Numbered from the stretch's first letter, positions 34,690 through 47,232 are shown. The stretch is DNA of 64,000 nucleotides from Crocodylus rhombifer (GCA_038503035.1 JAVSML010024359.1:620001-684000), one strand, 5' to 3'. The notes: generated by a model from the letters alone, not told the origin. Program-made: numbers and translations.

Positions 34690-35240
34690 GCTGCAATGGT
34701 GGGGCATATGGAGCATCCTACAGGAGCGTGGGGAGCTCCCCAGTGCGCTCAGCAGCAGACCTGGAAGTGGACCAGAAGCACTTTTGGTCTACTTCTGGGT
34801 CTGCCCCCCACACTCCTTCAGCTCGATGACTGGTGCCTCCTGGGTCGGGGGGGGCACCTGAGGTCCCCCCCAGGGGCAGTTGTCGAGCCAGGAGCAGGGG
34901 AGGGGAGGACTTCCGGTCCACTTCCAGGTTCACCGCTGAGCATGCAGGAGGGGGCCCGTGCTCCTGTGGAACGTTCCATCTGCCCCAGCATCGCAGCGTT
35001 CAGAAGCCATACCTGGTACCTCAAGGTAGAAAAAACATTTAAAGCAGTGTCTATGGCCAAATTGCTGATTCTCCGAATCAGCATTGAATCTTCAGATTTG
35101 GATTTGGCTGAATTGAACCAGGAACAGTGATCCGAATCAACGACTCGAATCACTGTTCCCGATTTGGAACGAATCGAATCGCTGTTCCCGATTTGGGATG
35201 AATCCAAATCCGAATCGAATATGGCCTGTTTTGCACACCC
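34690..35240. mobile_element. hAT-like element with gaatc motif array
   Basis: The right end reads ttttgcacacccct, the reverse complement of the aggggtgtgcaaaa terminus of a common hAT group. Both sides are bordered by taatatatatatg-type sequence, which could be an AT-rich target duplication. About 200 bases inside the right end, the words gaatc, cgaatc and gattc occur more than ten times in both orientations (about 35070-35220), with cactgttcccgatttgg repeated. A matching left terminus was not found, so the left limit is uncertain. Confidence 0.55.
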
Positions 35241-35265
35241 CTAATATATATATGTGTGTGTGTGT

Positions 35266-36690
35266 GTGTAGATACCAGTTGAACACAATGTTTTATTGAT
35301 ATAGTTACAATTTTAAAGCAGTGTGGAAGCCTACCAGTGCCTCGATCACTATAATAAAATTAATTCTAAATACCTATAAATTTTGGCATTTGATTTAAGT
35401 TTTTTATCATTGAAAATCAGAGCTCTCCCTGCCCCTTTCACTCACCTAGATGCAAGTCCAGCTGCGGCTGTACCCCGCCCCCCACTGCTTTGTGATGCTG
35501 AGCAGTCCTGACATGCCGATGCTCTGCCCATGCCATAGCCCCTCACTCCCCACCCACAGCCCCTGCCAGGGGGGGCCCCCAGTCGCCAAGCTTATGAGGC
35601 CAGGGACCTGAATTTGCAGCCCCCCGTCCCCTCTTTCCTCCCGCAGCCCCTCAGCAGCACCTGATCCCCAGCTGCCAGCCGTAGGAGTTCTGCAGCTGAA
35701 GCAGAGCACGGAGCCCAGCTCTCCCTCCTCCCCTCCCCTCCCCTCCCCCATGGCCGGCATGGCTGGAGCAGAGCCTGTGTGGCAGGGGCAGATATGGGCT
35801 GACAACTGTAGGCTCAGGGTTCCTTGCCCTGATGCCCTTACCCCATGAGAGCCTCCATGGGTCAGTGGTTGGCACCCAGCATGGCAGGGCAGAGCAGGGT
35901 GGAGAGACTCAGTGCCACTACTGGGAGACTTATGCTGCCATGGCGAGGCACCCCCTGGCTGCCCAGCAGCAGCAGGCACAACCTCACGCTGCCGCCCCCC
36001 ACTGCTGCTGGGCAGGGAGGGAGTGGTTCATCATGATGGCACAGGGTTCCTGGTGACAGCACTGAGTCTCCCCACCCCTCTGTATGCTGCAACAGTGGGT
36101 CCCGCCTCCTGGATCATGGAGGCCCCAAGCCCACAGCCTGCATCTGCCTCCACCCCACACAGAAATCTGGGGGACATATGCCCCCCATACCCTTCCTCCC
36201 CAGGAGTGTGCTCAGTGGTAGGAAGCCAGCCCCTCTCTGGATGAGCCACCTGCAGCTCCATCCCGCTCTCCAGCTGGGCCCTGTAGCCATTCATTCCTAC
36301 CCAGGGCCCCAGGGCCCTCATGCTGCCCTGGGCAGTGCTCCCTGCCTCAGCCCTTCCCAACTCCCTCCCTCTCTCACTATGAAGGCCTCAATTCCACCCC
36401 ATCCCCTTCCTCCAGACTTACCTGTGGGGAGCTGCAGGAGCTGTTCTCCACACTGCGTGGCTGCTGTGTGAATGGGTGCATGCATTCGTGCATGTGGGGC
36501 CCCCTGCCTGATTGCCCTCCTCCCGCTCCCCCAGCCCCTTGTAGACTTGAACTCTGCCAGCCTGCAAGGGGAAGCCTGCTGTTTCTCATGTTTTTCTCCT
36601 GTAAAGGAGAAAATCTGCATTTTTCTACTTAAAATGAGAAAATCTGTTTTACTGCATTTTTCTATGGTGAACGGAAAACCTGGATCCCTG
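35266..36690. mobile_element. Sister copy of the 31095 hAT element, left end missing
   Basis: From gttgaacacaatgttttatt (35278) onward it parallels the block at 31199 in the complete element: atttacaattttaaagca-type text, then aatacctataaattttgg, then a GC-rich core, and finally ggaaaacctggatccctg, the same right end. The first about 100 bases of the element, including its terminus, are not present; a TG/TA simple repeat and the element at 34690-35240 take their place. The cores of the two copies differ considerably. Confidence 0.75.
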
Positions 36691-38329
36691 GTCATTACTA
36701 TGATTATGTAATTTAATGAGCCTGTACGTGCCTCACTTCCTACCACCCATATGAGGACTGCCCATTCATACCATTGGATGTCTGTGGAATGCCTTAAATT
36801 TTTGTTAACTACATGTTTATTGCAAAAACTGACTACTTCTTTAGAAATGGAATTCTTCTTTATCTCTTATTCATTTTACAAAATGTCAGAAGTAAACCAA
36901 CCCAAATTTCCTCATTTGCTGTAACATGTTTAATTATCTTTCTACAGTTTTGTATTTTCAAATACGTATTCATTTTTTGAGTTGCATTTATAGAATGCGT
37001 GTATTTTTTCATTGTCTTGTGTAGATAGAACTGATTAAGTCCTCCCTTTCATTGAAAGATAAATTATAGTTTTATTTCTATTTCAGAATGTCAGTGCCAT
37101 TTTATTTGAATCTGAGGAAAAAAATCAAGGGGATTTATTTGTGTGATATACCATTCTGCTTTTCTTTTTCTAAATCTGCTTGTTTTCTAGGATAGTGCAA
37201 TTAAAATCCATGGAAATCTAACCCCCTTACCTTTCATTGGCTCTTTCACATCTCTGGTAATGAGGTGTCTCTCTTGTGATTAAGCACACCACTCTATATA
37301 AGTCTTGTAGCAACTGTAAAGTTTGTCGATTAGATATTGCAGAAAATGGAATGCGTTGTCCCAGGTGAGCTGTTACAGCAGCAAGCGTCAGTGAAGATGG
37401 TGGGAACAAATAGGTCAAGTGCTGTTTTAGTAGATTGCACCACGAGGGCAGCTGCTCTTGGGAAGTAAAATTAGGAATGATTAATGTAGCTGTTAGTGTC
37501 AGTGACTGAGCCAGTGTGACAAGAATGATAAAGGAAATCTGGCCGTATAATTGTCATTTTAAGGTTGAAATTTTGTGCAAATATAAAAATATTTGTTTGA
37601 TATACAGTATGAACTTGCAAGTCCTCTATTTTTTTCCCCTCATGCTGTAGACTTAGAAATGGTCAGATAGTAATCATCAATAGGAGCCCATGGTTAAAGG
37701 ACTTGAAAGGGCTTTTGTTAAGGAGAAATTATATGCTCCAGTATTTTAACCAATGTTTTTTCTTTTTGTGGAATATTGCAAAGATTTTTTTTTAAAGTGC
37801 AGGTATCTCAAGTTCAAACTAAGATTTCTTTGGAAGAACACAGAATTTAATTTACTGTACCAGTAGAACCTGGTATTATATAATACCACATGAAATACTT
37901 TCATTTTAATGACATGCCAAAGAAAATGTATGTGAAAACAGATGTAATGTGCTTGAGCTAGGAAAAACATATCTACTAATCTCTTGATTCCTTCAGTGTC
38001 CAAGTAGTATAGTGTTCACTTTCTAAGGTAGAACAGGCAATCTTGATCAAAATTCAGTTTCAGCTCTCTCCCCTGCTATGTTCTGACAATCCTTTGATGT
38101 CTGCTTCCTTCTAGTGTCTTTCCTTTTACTGATGAACATCTCAGGAGTTTATTTTTTCTATATTCCTTGCTTTCCTTAGTTTTTGAATACTTATTTTATC
38201 AACTATTGATCAAAGTACCCATACAACAGCAAATAGGTATAGAAAAATGTACAGCATTTAAAAGATCCTTATAAAAATTATATTACTTTAGTTAATTCCT
38301 CTCTAATCCTGAGTGTAGTGATAATTTTC

Positions 38330-38634
38330 CAGCCCCTGCCTCCTTTTCTGTCTCATGGGTGAGAATGGTCCCTCCCCAGCCCAGAGTACCAGTTGATTCA
38401 GCCCTCACAGCAGCAGAACAATGGCCACCATTATCCTCTGGCTTTATCTGTGGCAAATTAGACTGTTATGCCTTGTAGTTGTCAGGGTTGACTGTATAGT
38501 TTAACTTATATATTAGATAATGGATTTGTATAGGATGGTTTGATAGGGATGATCCTACATCTGGCAGGTGATTGGGCTAGATGACTTCTTTTGGTTCCTT
38601 CCAGCCCTACTTTTCTATGGTTTTGTGATTCTAG
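38330..38634 (+). mobile_element. CR1 LINE 3' untranslated fragment
   Basis: The last 90 bases (gatagggatgatcctacatc, tggcaggtgattgggctaga, tgacttcttttggttccttc) end in ttctatggttttgtgattct, a sense CR1 3' terminus. The preceding text (ctgtctcatgggtgagaatg and on) looks like the CR1 3' untranslated region. No coding portion is retained. Confidence 0.72.
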
Positions 38635-39104
38635 CTGTTCCTCGCTAGTTCTTCTTGGAGTTTGGGTGCTAACTTTTTCCAGTTATATTTTGGCAGAAGT
38701 TTTGCATGTTAGGAAAGTTTAATAATATTATTAGTATTATTATTATAATTAGTATCTAGTCACCTTGCTTTGGCTCCCCTTTAGAGTAGTCTGAGTGTCT
38801 TCTTTGTATATAGACTTTCAATAGCATTGGAGTACTCATCCTATAAATTGGAAAGGCAATTCACAAATGCATGAACACTGAAAGACTGCAAGGTATTCGT
38901 GACTGTGTTCAATGCTTTACCTCACTTCCTTGGCTATGGACAAGTAGAACTTTTAAGCACTTTAAAAGGGGAGGAGAAACTGCAGACTGGGACTCTGCCA
39001 GCCTACAAGGGGAAGCTTGCATTAACTCTTAAAGTGTTAAGTTATTTCTGCATTCTGCTGTAGGGATAAAAGTTAGCCAAACTGAAAAAAAAAACTTTTA
39101 AAAA

Positions 39105-39220
39105 GAAGAATTTTTTTCCAACTATTTGAGTTGGTCTAAGAAAAGATATCAGATTTACCCAAAGACACTTGTCTACCTATGTCCTTAGACCAACACGGCT
39201 ATAACCTATACCCCAGCTAA
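39105..39220 (+). repeat. Unclassified repeat family, best-preserved copy
   Basis: Reads tttttccaactatttgagtt, ggtctaagaaaagatatcag, tttacccaaagacacttgtc, tacctatgtccttagaccaa, cacggctataacctatacc. It unites the pieces at 28125 (end only) and 30743 (middle only) and serves as the reference copy in this window. Confidence 0.65.
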
Positions 39221-40001
39221 GATGTTGTAACTTTGACCCTGAATGAAATAGTGCTAAAGTTGCAACAGTTCTAGACACACATCACTACAGGAAACTGAGG
39301 ACATAGTTACATTGTAACAGTTTATATCACTATCATTTCATATCAGTACAGTTGTTACATTTGTCTGTCATAATTGTCCTAAACATTGAATAACTCATTA
39401 GGCTGTTTGCACCCACCTCCATAACGCCTCTGGTTCAGTGTAGAGCTCAGCATTGTATATTCTTCAGTGACTCTGCAAGGTCACTTAATATGGAACTGAT
39501 GCTAGTATCAATTTAATTAGTTCCTTCAGTGATTTCATTTGTGTAACTATCCTGTCTAATATATGGTATTTCCAAAGCACTGTAAACTACTGTTATTGTA
39601 CAGATAACAGCTGTGCTTTCTGTTGACTTCTATACCAACTTCCTCCCTGAAGTGGAACAGTAGGTGTTGGCATTGTTTCTTGGCTCTAATCAGACTTTCA
39701 GCACTGAAATATGGAATCCCAAGAACAGATTCTTGTATAATTCCCTCAATATAGAGTATATCAGTTCCATCCTGCAGAAGTGTGAACATAATTGGGAAGG
39801 CTCCCAGTTAACTGTCTACAAAACCTACAAAAAGGTAAAATGATCTTTCAGCCAGTTTCTGTTCCTGGGCTATAATGGATATCTCCCACATATGTGTAGA
39901 CATTTCTGTTATAGCACACCTTCCAAAAATACCTTTGCCTCCCGTTTTTGCCTCCCTTTTTGCCTTGTTTAGTCAGAAGCTAGGGTTTTGGTTGTACCTG
40001 T

Positions 40002-40190
40002 GGTGGTCTAAGGACATAGGCAGGCAAGTTTTTTTGGGTAGATGTGATATCTTTTATTAGATCAGCTGAGTAGTTGGAAAAAAGTTTTTTGCAAGCAGAG
40101 ACTTCCTATACCTAAGGAAGGGTGATTGTACCTGAAAGCTTGCAAAAAGCTTCTTTCCAAGTACTTAGTTAGAAGGTGGCACTCTACCTT
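40002..40190. repeat. Unclassified repeat family in head-to-head arrangement
   Basis: The first part, ggtctaaggacataggcagg to tagttggaaaaaagtttttt, is the reverse complement of the 39105 copy. It is followed by gaagggtgattgtacctgaa and agcttgcaaaaagcttcttt, which is the forward text seen at 30743. The two orientations meet near 40098-40120. Confidence 0.55.
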
Positions 40191-42648
40191 TGTGGTGATT
40201 GGAAGAAGCCAAAGTCTTTATAGAACCCAGGGAGCTCCTACTCAGCTTGACTTCAGAGGTTAGTCCTCTTGGAAAACCAGGGTAGCAAGGATGGTGCCAA
40301 GGCAGGAGCAGCTGCGGGGGGAGGGTGATGGCTAGGTTTGGAGTCCATGCTAATGCATCTGGGTCTGCATGCAGGCCGCCAGTTAGACAGCCCTGATCTA
40401 CACAGTTTTTAGATTGTCATAACGGACACTTCAAGGCAAGAGAAGGAGTAATGCACCTGGCACAGTAAGATCTTTCATACCTTATCAGAGACAAGGGAAT
40501 TCTTACAGTGGTCCACGTGCAGAGAACTGTATCATCCTTCTGCAGAGTGTCCCTGTTGACACACTGCAGATGAACAATATACCCCTGGAATGGAGGACGA
40601 GAAGGGTTGATCAAGAAGAGTAAAAATCAAATTTGTGTGTGTGAATATTACAGCAAAATAGGTGATATTTATATTTGTTTTTAAAATTATAAATGTGAAA
40701 AGAATTCAGGACAAAAACTTGACTTTTGGATAGTTACATAAAAATAAATATGTGAGGAAGTTGCTTGGTTTCATCCTTACTCTTAGAGTACCTCCAGCAT
40801 ACCTTTAGTAGTGTGTGATACCATCTGGAAATGAAGTTGCTGAACTTATTTTTAACCAAAAAAAATGCAGAAGACTAAAGTGAAATGCAAAGGAAGTTTG
40901 ATGGATAAGTGAAGGGACATAAAGGTTTACAATTAAATAAGAATACCACCCAAAGCTTCACATGCTAATTCACATAGCATTAATTTTGTAAATTCAGAAG
41001 ACCAACTAGATTTTATTTGCCTATCAAAATCCTATATAATTGTCTCTCTTTAAAATAGTTTGCTTCTGTCCTGTGCATAAAATGATAGAAATAAATGATC
41101 CATAGAGTTATCTTGTTTCTTTCTTCTTGCCAATACATGGTTTCCCTGACAGTATACTTTTAGAGTATTTTGTCTGGTTTTGTGAACATAGCAACATAGT
41201 TGCCTTAATATTGAAAATAAAGTATCTGAGCTGCAGGTACTGGGAATGTAGATATATATATGTAAAGATATATATGTAGATATAAAAATGTCCATTGTCC
41301 TTACTGTTTTGGAGAGAGAGAACATCAGGAGGTTTTCTCTTAACAGTTTCAGTCCAGTGTACAGCTAGAGTCTCTTTTCAGCTGCTCTTTTGAAAGCGCT
41401 GACTCTTTAATTAATCTATGCTTTTTCACAATTGGATAACATTGAAAATAGAGCTGGCATAAGGGCAGCTGAAAAGAATGTACCAGTAGCCAGCAGAGTG
41501 TATTTTTTCTATCTTTTAAAAATATATTACTACAAGTCTAAGTGAAAACTAACTTCTAGATTGTACAAAGAACTGAAGTATTGGTAGGTGAAGCATATAG
41601 TACCTATACCAGCATTTTCCATTAAAACAAAGATAGTTTAACTATATTTGGAGAATCAAAGCTATAAAATTATTTAAATATGGGCTTAACTTGTGGTATT
41701 TTTTTGGTTTTTGTGGGGGGAGGGGTTATGCCCATGAGCAGGGGCATAGCTGGGTAACTCCATGCCTGGGGCAGCTACACAAACCTCAGGGCAGCATTAG
41801 CTGTTTCAGGGCCCATCACAGCTGCATGAAAAGCTGGCACTGCAGTCATGGCTCCTTTTATGCTCTTTCTCTCCCTCCCCCACCAAAAACAGTGCCCAAA
41901 ACTGTTGCCTTGATTACCCCCTAAGTTATCCTACTGCGTATGACTGGTCTGAAATTAGTGGTATTTTTACCAATAAAAATGCCTAATGTTTTGAGTTCTG
42001 TCAAGTTTTTGGTCTTAGAATGAGTTTTAGTAGTGAGCTCCACAGCTTAAGTGTATTGTGTGTCTAAAAATATAAGCTATTTCAAATATATTGTGTTTAT
42101 TTACATTTTTTACAACTCAGATTTCACCTCTACTATGAGAGGAAATATAGGAGACTCCAGTTTGTTCTCTCACACCATTCATTAATTTATAAACTTTTTT
42201 ATCACTGCTGTAATTTTTAAAATATACAAGCTTTATCACAGTAGGAGTAAGGCCCCAGTACTATCCTACTACTATTTGGAGACTTTGATCCATGCCCCAC
42301 CCCTGCCCACATCATCACCATATAATTGCATTGGATTTTTCTTGAGAGGAAGAGGCTAATAAGATACACTGTTGGCTGTAGAGCTATCTGGAATTCCTGT
42401 TATGTGATAGTTGTCACCTGCATGATGCTGGAGAGAGGCCATAGTTTATATTGTGCAATTCTTTGATGCTTTGGACAGTGTTTCTTCTTTACAAGAAGAG
42501 ACCAGATTTTAAGTTTTAAAAAATTCTGTCAGAAATGAAGATAACTCTTGTTAGTATTTTTATAGGCCTCCCTGTACTACACTTCAGTGTGGTGCAACCA
42601 TGTAGACGACTACACATTAAAGAAAATAAGTTTGTGTACATAATCAGT

Positions 42649-43448
42649 AGGGTAAGTACAGACATTTAAAAAGCCCAAGGCTGAATCAATTCAGTCTTTC
42701 TAGGTTAGTCTAAGCTGCAAAGATTGAACCAATAAGCAAATGAATAGACATTCACTTTTGATTCAGGAAATACAGCCACATGCCTGCAGTGGATCAAAGC
42801 AGAAGCCGTGGGGTGCTAGAGGATGGCTCTGGCATGTAGCCAGCATGGGCTGTATGTTTGCTTCCTCTTCCTGTTTCCCCTGAGGTCTCTGAGGTTTGTA
42901 GTCTACAATCATAGCAGCAGGACTCTGCATGGTTGCTCATTACTTCCTCTTCCTGCTTCCAGGTGCCTTTGGGATTTGTAATCCACAGTCACAGCCAGCA
43001 CTAATCAAGCAGGGCAGGGCAGCTCTGTATTTGGGGGAAGGGGTGTTTAACCCCCCCTCTGTGTCCTCAGACCCCAGCCAGGGTTTGCCTGAGGCAGGGG
43101 GAGCAGTGATCCAGCCAGTAGGCTGGCCAGTGAGCCAGCCCTCACTACTCCCGCTAGGAAATTCAGGGGCAGGGGTGGGCCCACCCCTGCTCTGGAGCAG
43201 ACAGCCCAACCCAGGGTTGAAAAATGCTGGGATGCTGGGGGACTCTGATTTAATTTGAACCAGGAAGGAGTCCGGGACAAAGTTTCATAAACTGGTTTAA
43301 ACTAAATCAGTTAAGTCTGATACTACATTCAATCAGATTTATCTTAAACCACGTGCCAGCCATGTGTACTGAACTTCTATTCTGTAACAGGTTTAAACCA
43401 GTTTCAGATCACTTAAACCAGTTGATGTGTAACTTCTGTCCCTAGCCC
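42649..43448. mobile_element. Probable TIR DNA transposon
   Basis: Left end agggtaagtacagacattt; right end, reverse-complemented, agggctagggacagaagtta. They share aggg and gacagaa-like cores. The right subterminal region has several copies of aaaccagtt and gtttaaac in both orientations (43290-43430), which is common in hAT elements. The interior is GC-rich. The candidate flank taatcagt/taatgcat is a poor match, so the class is uncertain. Confidence 0.5.
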
Positions 43449-46380
43449 TAATGCATCACACAGACCTTTTTGGAACTTTTTGGAATAGCAGAAATTTTTG
43501 CTAGCATTAATGTTAGAGTGTAAACTAGTAGCTGATTTTTGTGAAAAAATAGTGCATTCTGTTTTCCTCTGGTCGGTCCCTAATCATGCAGTTTCCTAAT
43601 CAAAAGCAGTCACCTCAGAGAGATTAGAAAACAGTGGATACTTTGGAACTTCGTTTTACTTAATTCTGATGGGCATTAAGGCAAAAAAAAGTATTCAAAT
43701 TGTCTCTCTGCTACAATGTTCCCATTAGGGGGCAATGTTATTCTTTGGTTACTCTAACTCTTAGGAGATAAACATTACGCTTCTGTTCCTTTGAGCGGAG
43801 AATAATTTTAAGATAATAATTTTAAGATTTAAAAACTGTAAAAATAAAACAAAAAAACTCCAGTGCTTTATCTAGATGTATCCATCGAAGCCATAGCTCT
43901 TTTTTCTTATATCAGAAAGTATCTTGCACTGTTGTACTGAAGCATTTTTTGATAAGGTGGTAAGAATTCTATCCTCTAGCTCCATCACATGCACACACCC
44001 ATATAAATGTGATGTTCTTGTGATTTTTATATACTACTGGTAAACAGCATTTTTAGTATTTGAATTAATGCTATATTACAACTGATTCTCATTCTGTAAA
44101 TGTTTTATAGCAGAACTTAGAAATAATAAACTCTTTAGTACTAGAATTTGATACTTGCCAGGTTTATTTAGTGTTAAAAATATAAGGATTAGAAAATAGC
44201 CACCATAGAAACAAAGTATTATTCATTACTATGAGCTCATTTCTGCCTGGTTGCTCCTTTTTCTTTGAATCAAAGAGCAGGTTAGTTAAAATAGGGAGGA
44301 AAACAGATGAAACTGATACCTAAATGAATCCCACCAAAGTAAAAGAATTGAAAGAATATGATTTTGTGAAAGATTGGTAAATTTTCAGGGCTTTGGAAAG
44401 TTTTTCATAAAACAAGATTTTTGTCAGAATCTCTTGCCAGGGGAAATGAGGACTTATTTTGTCCCCATTGACTGTTTTTATTCACAAAGCAGGTGACAGC
44501 AATCAATTTCAGTGTCATCTACGTCTCCAATTATTATACGAACCCCAGGAGTTAATTACAGCCCTCAGGCTCTGGCAGTCAGCTGGTTTCATCATGAGAC
44601 TTTTTTGGCTACCAAGTACCTCTATTTGTGGAAAATAAATTAATAGCTACTATTTTTATTTAAATATGAGAGCTTATAGGTGTGTTTGAGGGTTAAATGA
44701 GTGGGTAGCAGGGGTTATTGAGAGAAGAAAGGAGAGAAGCTTAATGAACATGAGGCAAGGAAGGGGGAAACAATAGAAAAAAATGGGAAGAGCAAAACAC
44801 CACAGATAAAAGAATGAAGGGAAATAAAGAGTGAAAATAAAAGGAAAAAATTATTTAAGATTACAAAAAAAGTAGACATGGAAATCCCTAATTCCATACT
44901 GAAAAGGGCAAAGGAAAAGTTCCAGTGCAGAGACAAGGAAAGAGGAAAGCAAATTTAATGAAAAAAAAGATTTTCATAGTATCAAAACATCATAGTACAA
45001 TATTGTATACATTTTGTATAAATGTAACTGTACAATAACTAGATGTGGAGAAGGTGAATGGGCTTCAGGGGTCCTTGGAAAATGTGTCCCTTTATTTATC
45101 TGAGGTATCTCTGATGTAATCAAACCACTAGAATGTACATGAACTGTTGAAAAAGAAAGCAATAGATGTTACCGTTCTGAAGATGTCTGTATTTATTGAG
45201 CCTGCCAAACTGGTTTGGATAAGAGAAAAGAAATATCAACAGAACAGATACAGTCCAAGTCAATTAATTATTTGTAATTCATGAATCTATTTGTTTCTAC
45301 TGGCCAGTTAAGTTTAAGTGCACCTAGGTATGATCCTGTAATAATTTGAGTGAATAAAATATTAGCATCTTCTCTTCAGAAGGATCACAAAATATTTTGA
45401 AAACTGTATACTTCTGATAACATTGAAATGCAGTTACCTTTATAATGGAGGGTGCGTACAAGCTGGTACATAGAACAAATTGCATCAAAGATGCCTGGGT
45501 AAAATCCTTCTATTAGGAAAAATATGTTATCTTCATTGTCCTTGTTAATGTAGGCAGACATTCTGGTTTTAAGGTCTCATCCCAAGTTGACGACATAATG
45601 AACTGTATGGAACTATAAAAGTCACTCTGAAAAATGAAGGGCTGAGTTATCCCTGCCAGGGTCTGAACTTTGGACTCCAGTAACTTTAGGAATTTCAAAC
45701 CTAAAACTCAGAGCATGAGAACTTAGTATTTCAAATATGAGAGAGAACTGAGTGAAAGCTTTTTGTCACAAGTATATCCATCTATTTCTAGAACAAATGC
45801 AAGTTACTTGTAACATAAAAGGGCTAATGTCTTCCTTTATTCAGCTGGTGGTGTCACAGTAACAGTGAAGGGCTCTGTCTGTTTCCCATTTGAGTTTTGC
45901 TATTACCTTCAGTGGAAGATAACTTTCCCAAGTGTGCCCTCAGTGTGTAAAGCAATTCATCTGGTTAAAATTACTTGTTGGTTAAGTACACACACCTAGT
46001 ATTTCACCTTCCTTATGTAACTGAGGTCTGGTTGAAATTGTCTGTGATTTTAAACACGGCTTTTCTCCAAATTCTGCTACTTTGTTAGGGTGAAATTTAC
46101 CCACTCCCACATTTGTACATATAATATTCACTGCCTTTTTCATAAAATACAGCCCCACCCTTTCCTGTACACAGTGCTCCTCTGTGTCCCAGTTTGCTTG
46201 GAAGTGGCTTCAGAACTCAGCTCCGTAATGAGTCATGGATTTCCTGCACTGCTGTTTGCCTGCGAAGTCCTCTAATTCCTCCTCTGCCTTACTCCCACCT
46301 AAATATGAGAGTTTAGAGGATCATATGCAGACCCTCTCTTAAAGGGAAGCTATTATGTTCATTGAAGAGGTTGAATTAGG

Positions 46381-46732
46381 GTTGAATTGGTTCTTAACCT
46401 TTTTTGGACCAGGACCCATTTGTAAACATTGATGGCCAGTCCCAACCCAGTGCCCATCACTCCCAATCCACTACCCCCAGGCCTCAGCCCCCCCAGTGTG
46501 TGGGGCAAGGGAGTATGTGTGGAGCATGGAAGGGGGGGGGGCTCAAGCAGCTCTTTGCAGGCTGGTACTCTGGCCAGACTCCAAGGGAAAAGCCAAGGTT
46601 TCTGATGTTTTTCTCCTTTAAAGGAGAACCCATTTTTAAAGTTTGTTGATCCATTTTTAAAGTTTGTTCATGACCTTTTCATATATTCTTGTGACCTACT
46701 TTTGGGTCACAACCCATGGGTTGAGAAACACT
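46381..46732. mobile_element. Short hAT element
   Basis: tgaattagg occurs at 46372-46380 and 46732-46740, giving a perfect target duplication of at least 8 bases. The ends gaattggttcttaacctttt and, reverse-complemented, agtgtttctcaacccatggg are the ggttctcaacc-type terminus of a widespread hAT group. The interior includes actctggccagactccaagg and a tttctcctttaaaggagaa palindrome, similar to text near 36590. Confidence 0.8.
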
Positions 46733-46740
46733 GAATTAGG

Positions 46741-46900
46741 GCATTGTACTAACACTCGAGAGACGAGGATTCTGTTCCTGGCTCTGACACTGGCCTGCTG
46801 ACTTAAAACAAGTCACTTCATGGCTCTGTGCCTCTTTTCCTCATTTATAAAATGATGCTAATGATACTTGTAAAATGTTTTAAAAATCTACGGATGATCT
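46741..46900 (+). mobile_element. MIR SINE
   Basis: The order ggattctgttcctggctctg, cttaaaacaagtcacttcat, ggctctgtgcctcttttcct, catttataaaatgatgctaa is the sense order of a MIR, including the conserved core and the 'tcatctgtaaaatgg' region. It lies directly beside the right duplication of a hAT, so the hAT may have landed at its 5' edge. Confidence 0.82.
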
Positions 46901-47232
46901 AACTATTAATGTTGGATTTTTGAACATTAATGCTTGGCTTAAAAATGAAGCATTTACAGAACAAAAAGGAAGATATTCAAAATACCCTTTTTAAAGCCCA
47001 AACTATATTTAGCAGTAGAGCCAACCAGTTGTGACTTTTAAGAGCCTTTTTTTGGCAGCCAAAAAATCAAATATATATAGTTATGAGGAAGAGTCTTTAG
47101 ACATGTCTTAAAATCTTAGTTGACACTATTTAGAAGATGTATCAGGTTTTACAGATGATTGGAAAGTAAGTGAATATCAAACTAATATTTAACAAGTGTC
47201 CACTAAACAATCTTTTTTCCTCACCAATTCAG

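Larger units (their letters stand above)
30030..47232 (+). other. UBR3: UBR3 intron, about 17 kb
   Basis: Donor gtaagt, acceptor caccaattcag. It holds repeat copies at 30743, 39105 and 40002, sister hAT elements (31095-32423, 35266-36690), an extra element at 34690-35240, CR1 3' sequence (38330-38634), a probable TIR element (42649-43448), and a hAT plus MIR (46381-46900). A hAT-like right end (ggccgccagttagacagccc) lies near 40376-40395 without a found partner. The stretches 32430-34260, 36700-38320, 40400-42640 and 43460-46370 are AT-rich with nothing I can name, apart from a G/C-richer patch at 41700-41930. Confidence 0.9.

Noticed and set aside
35446..35979. 177-residue frame on the minus strand
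   Set aside because: Located in the GC-rich core of a hAT copy, low-complexity, and not shared in the same frame with the sister copy at 31095-32423.
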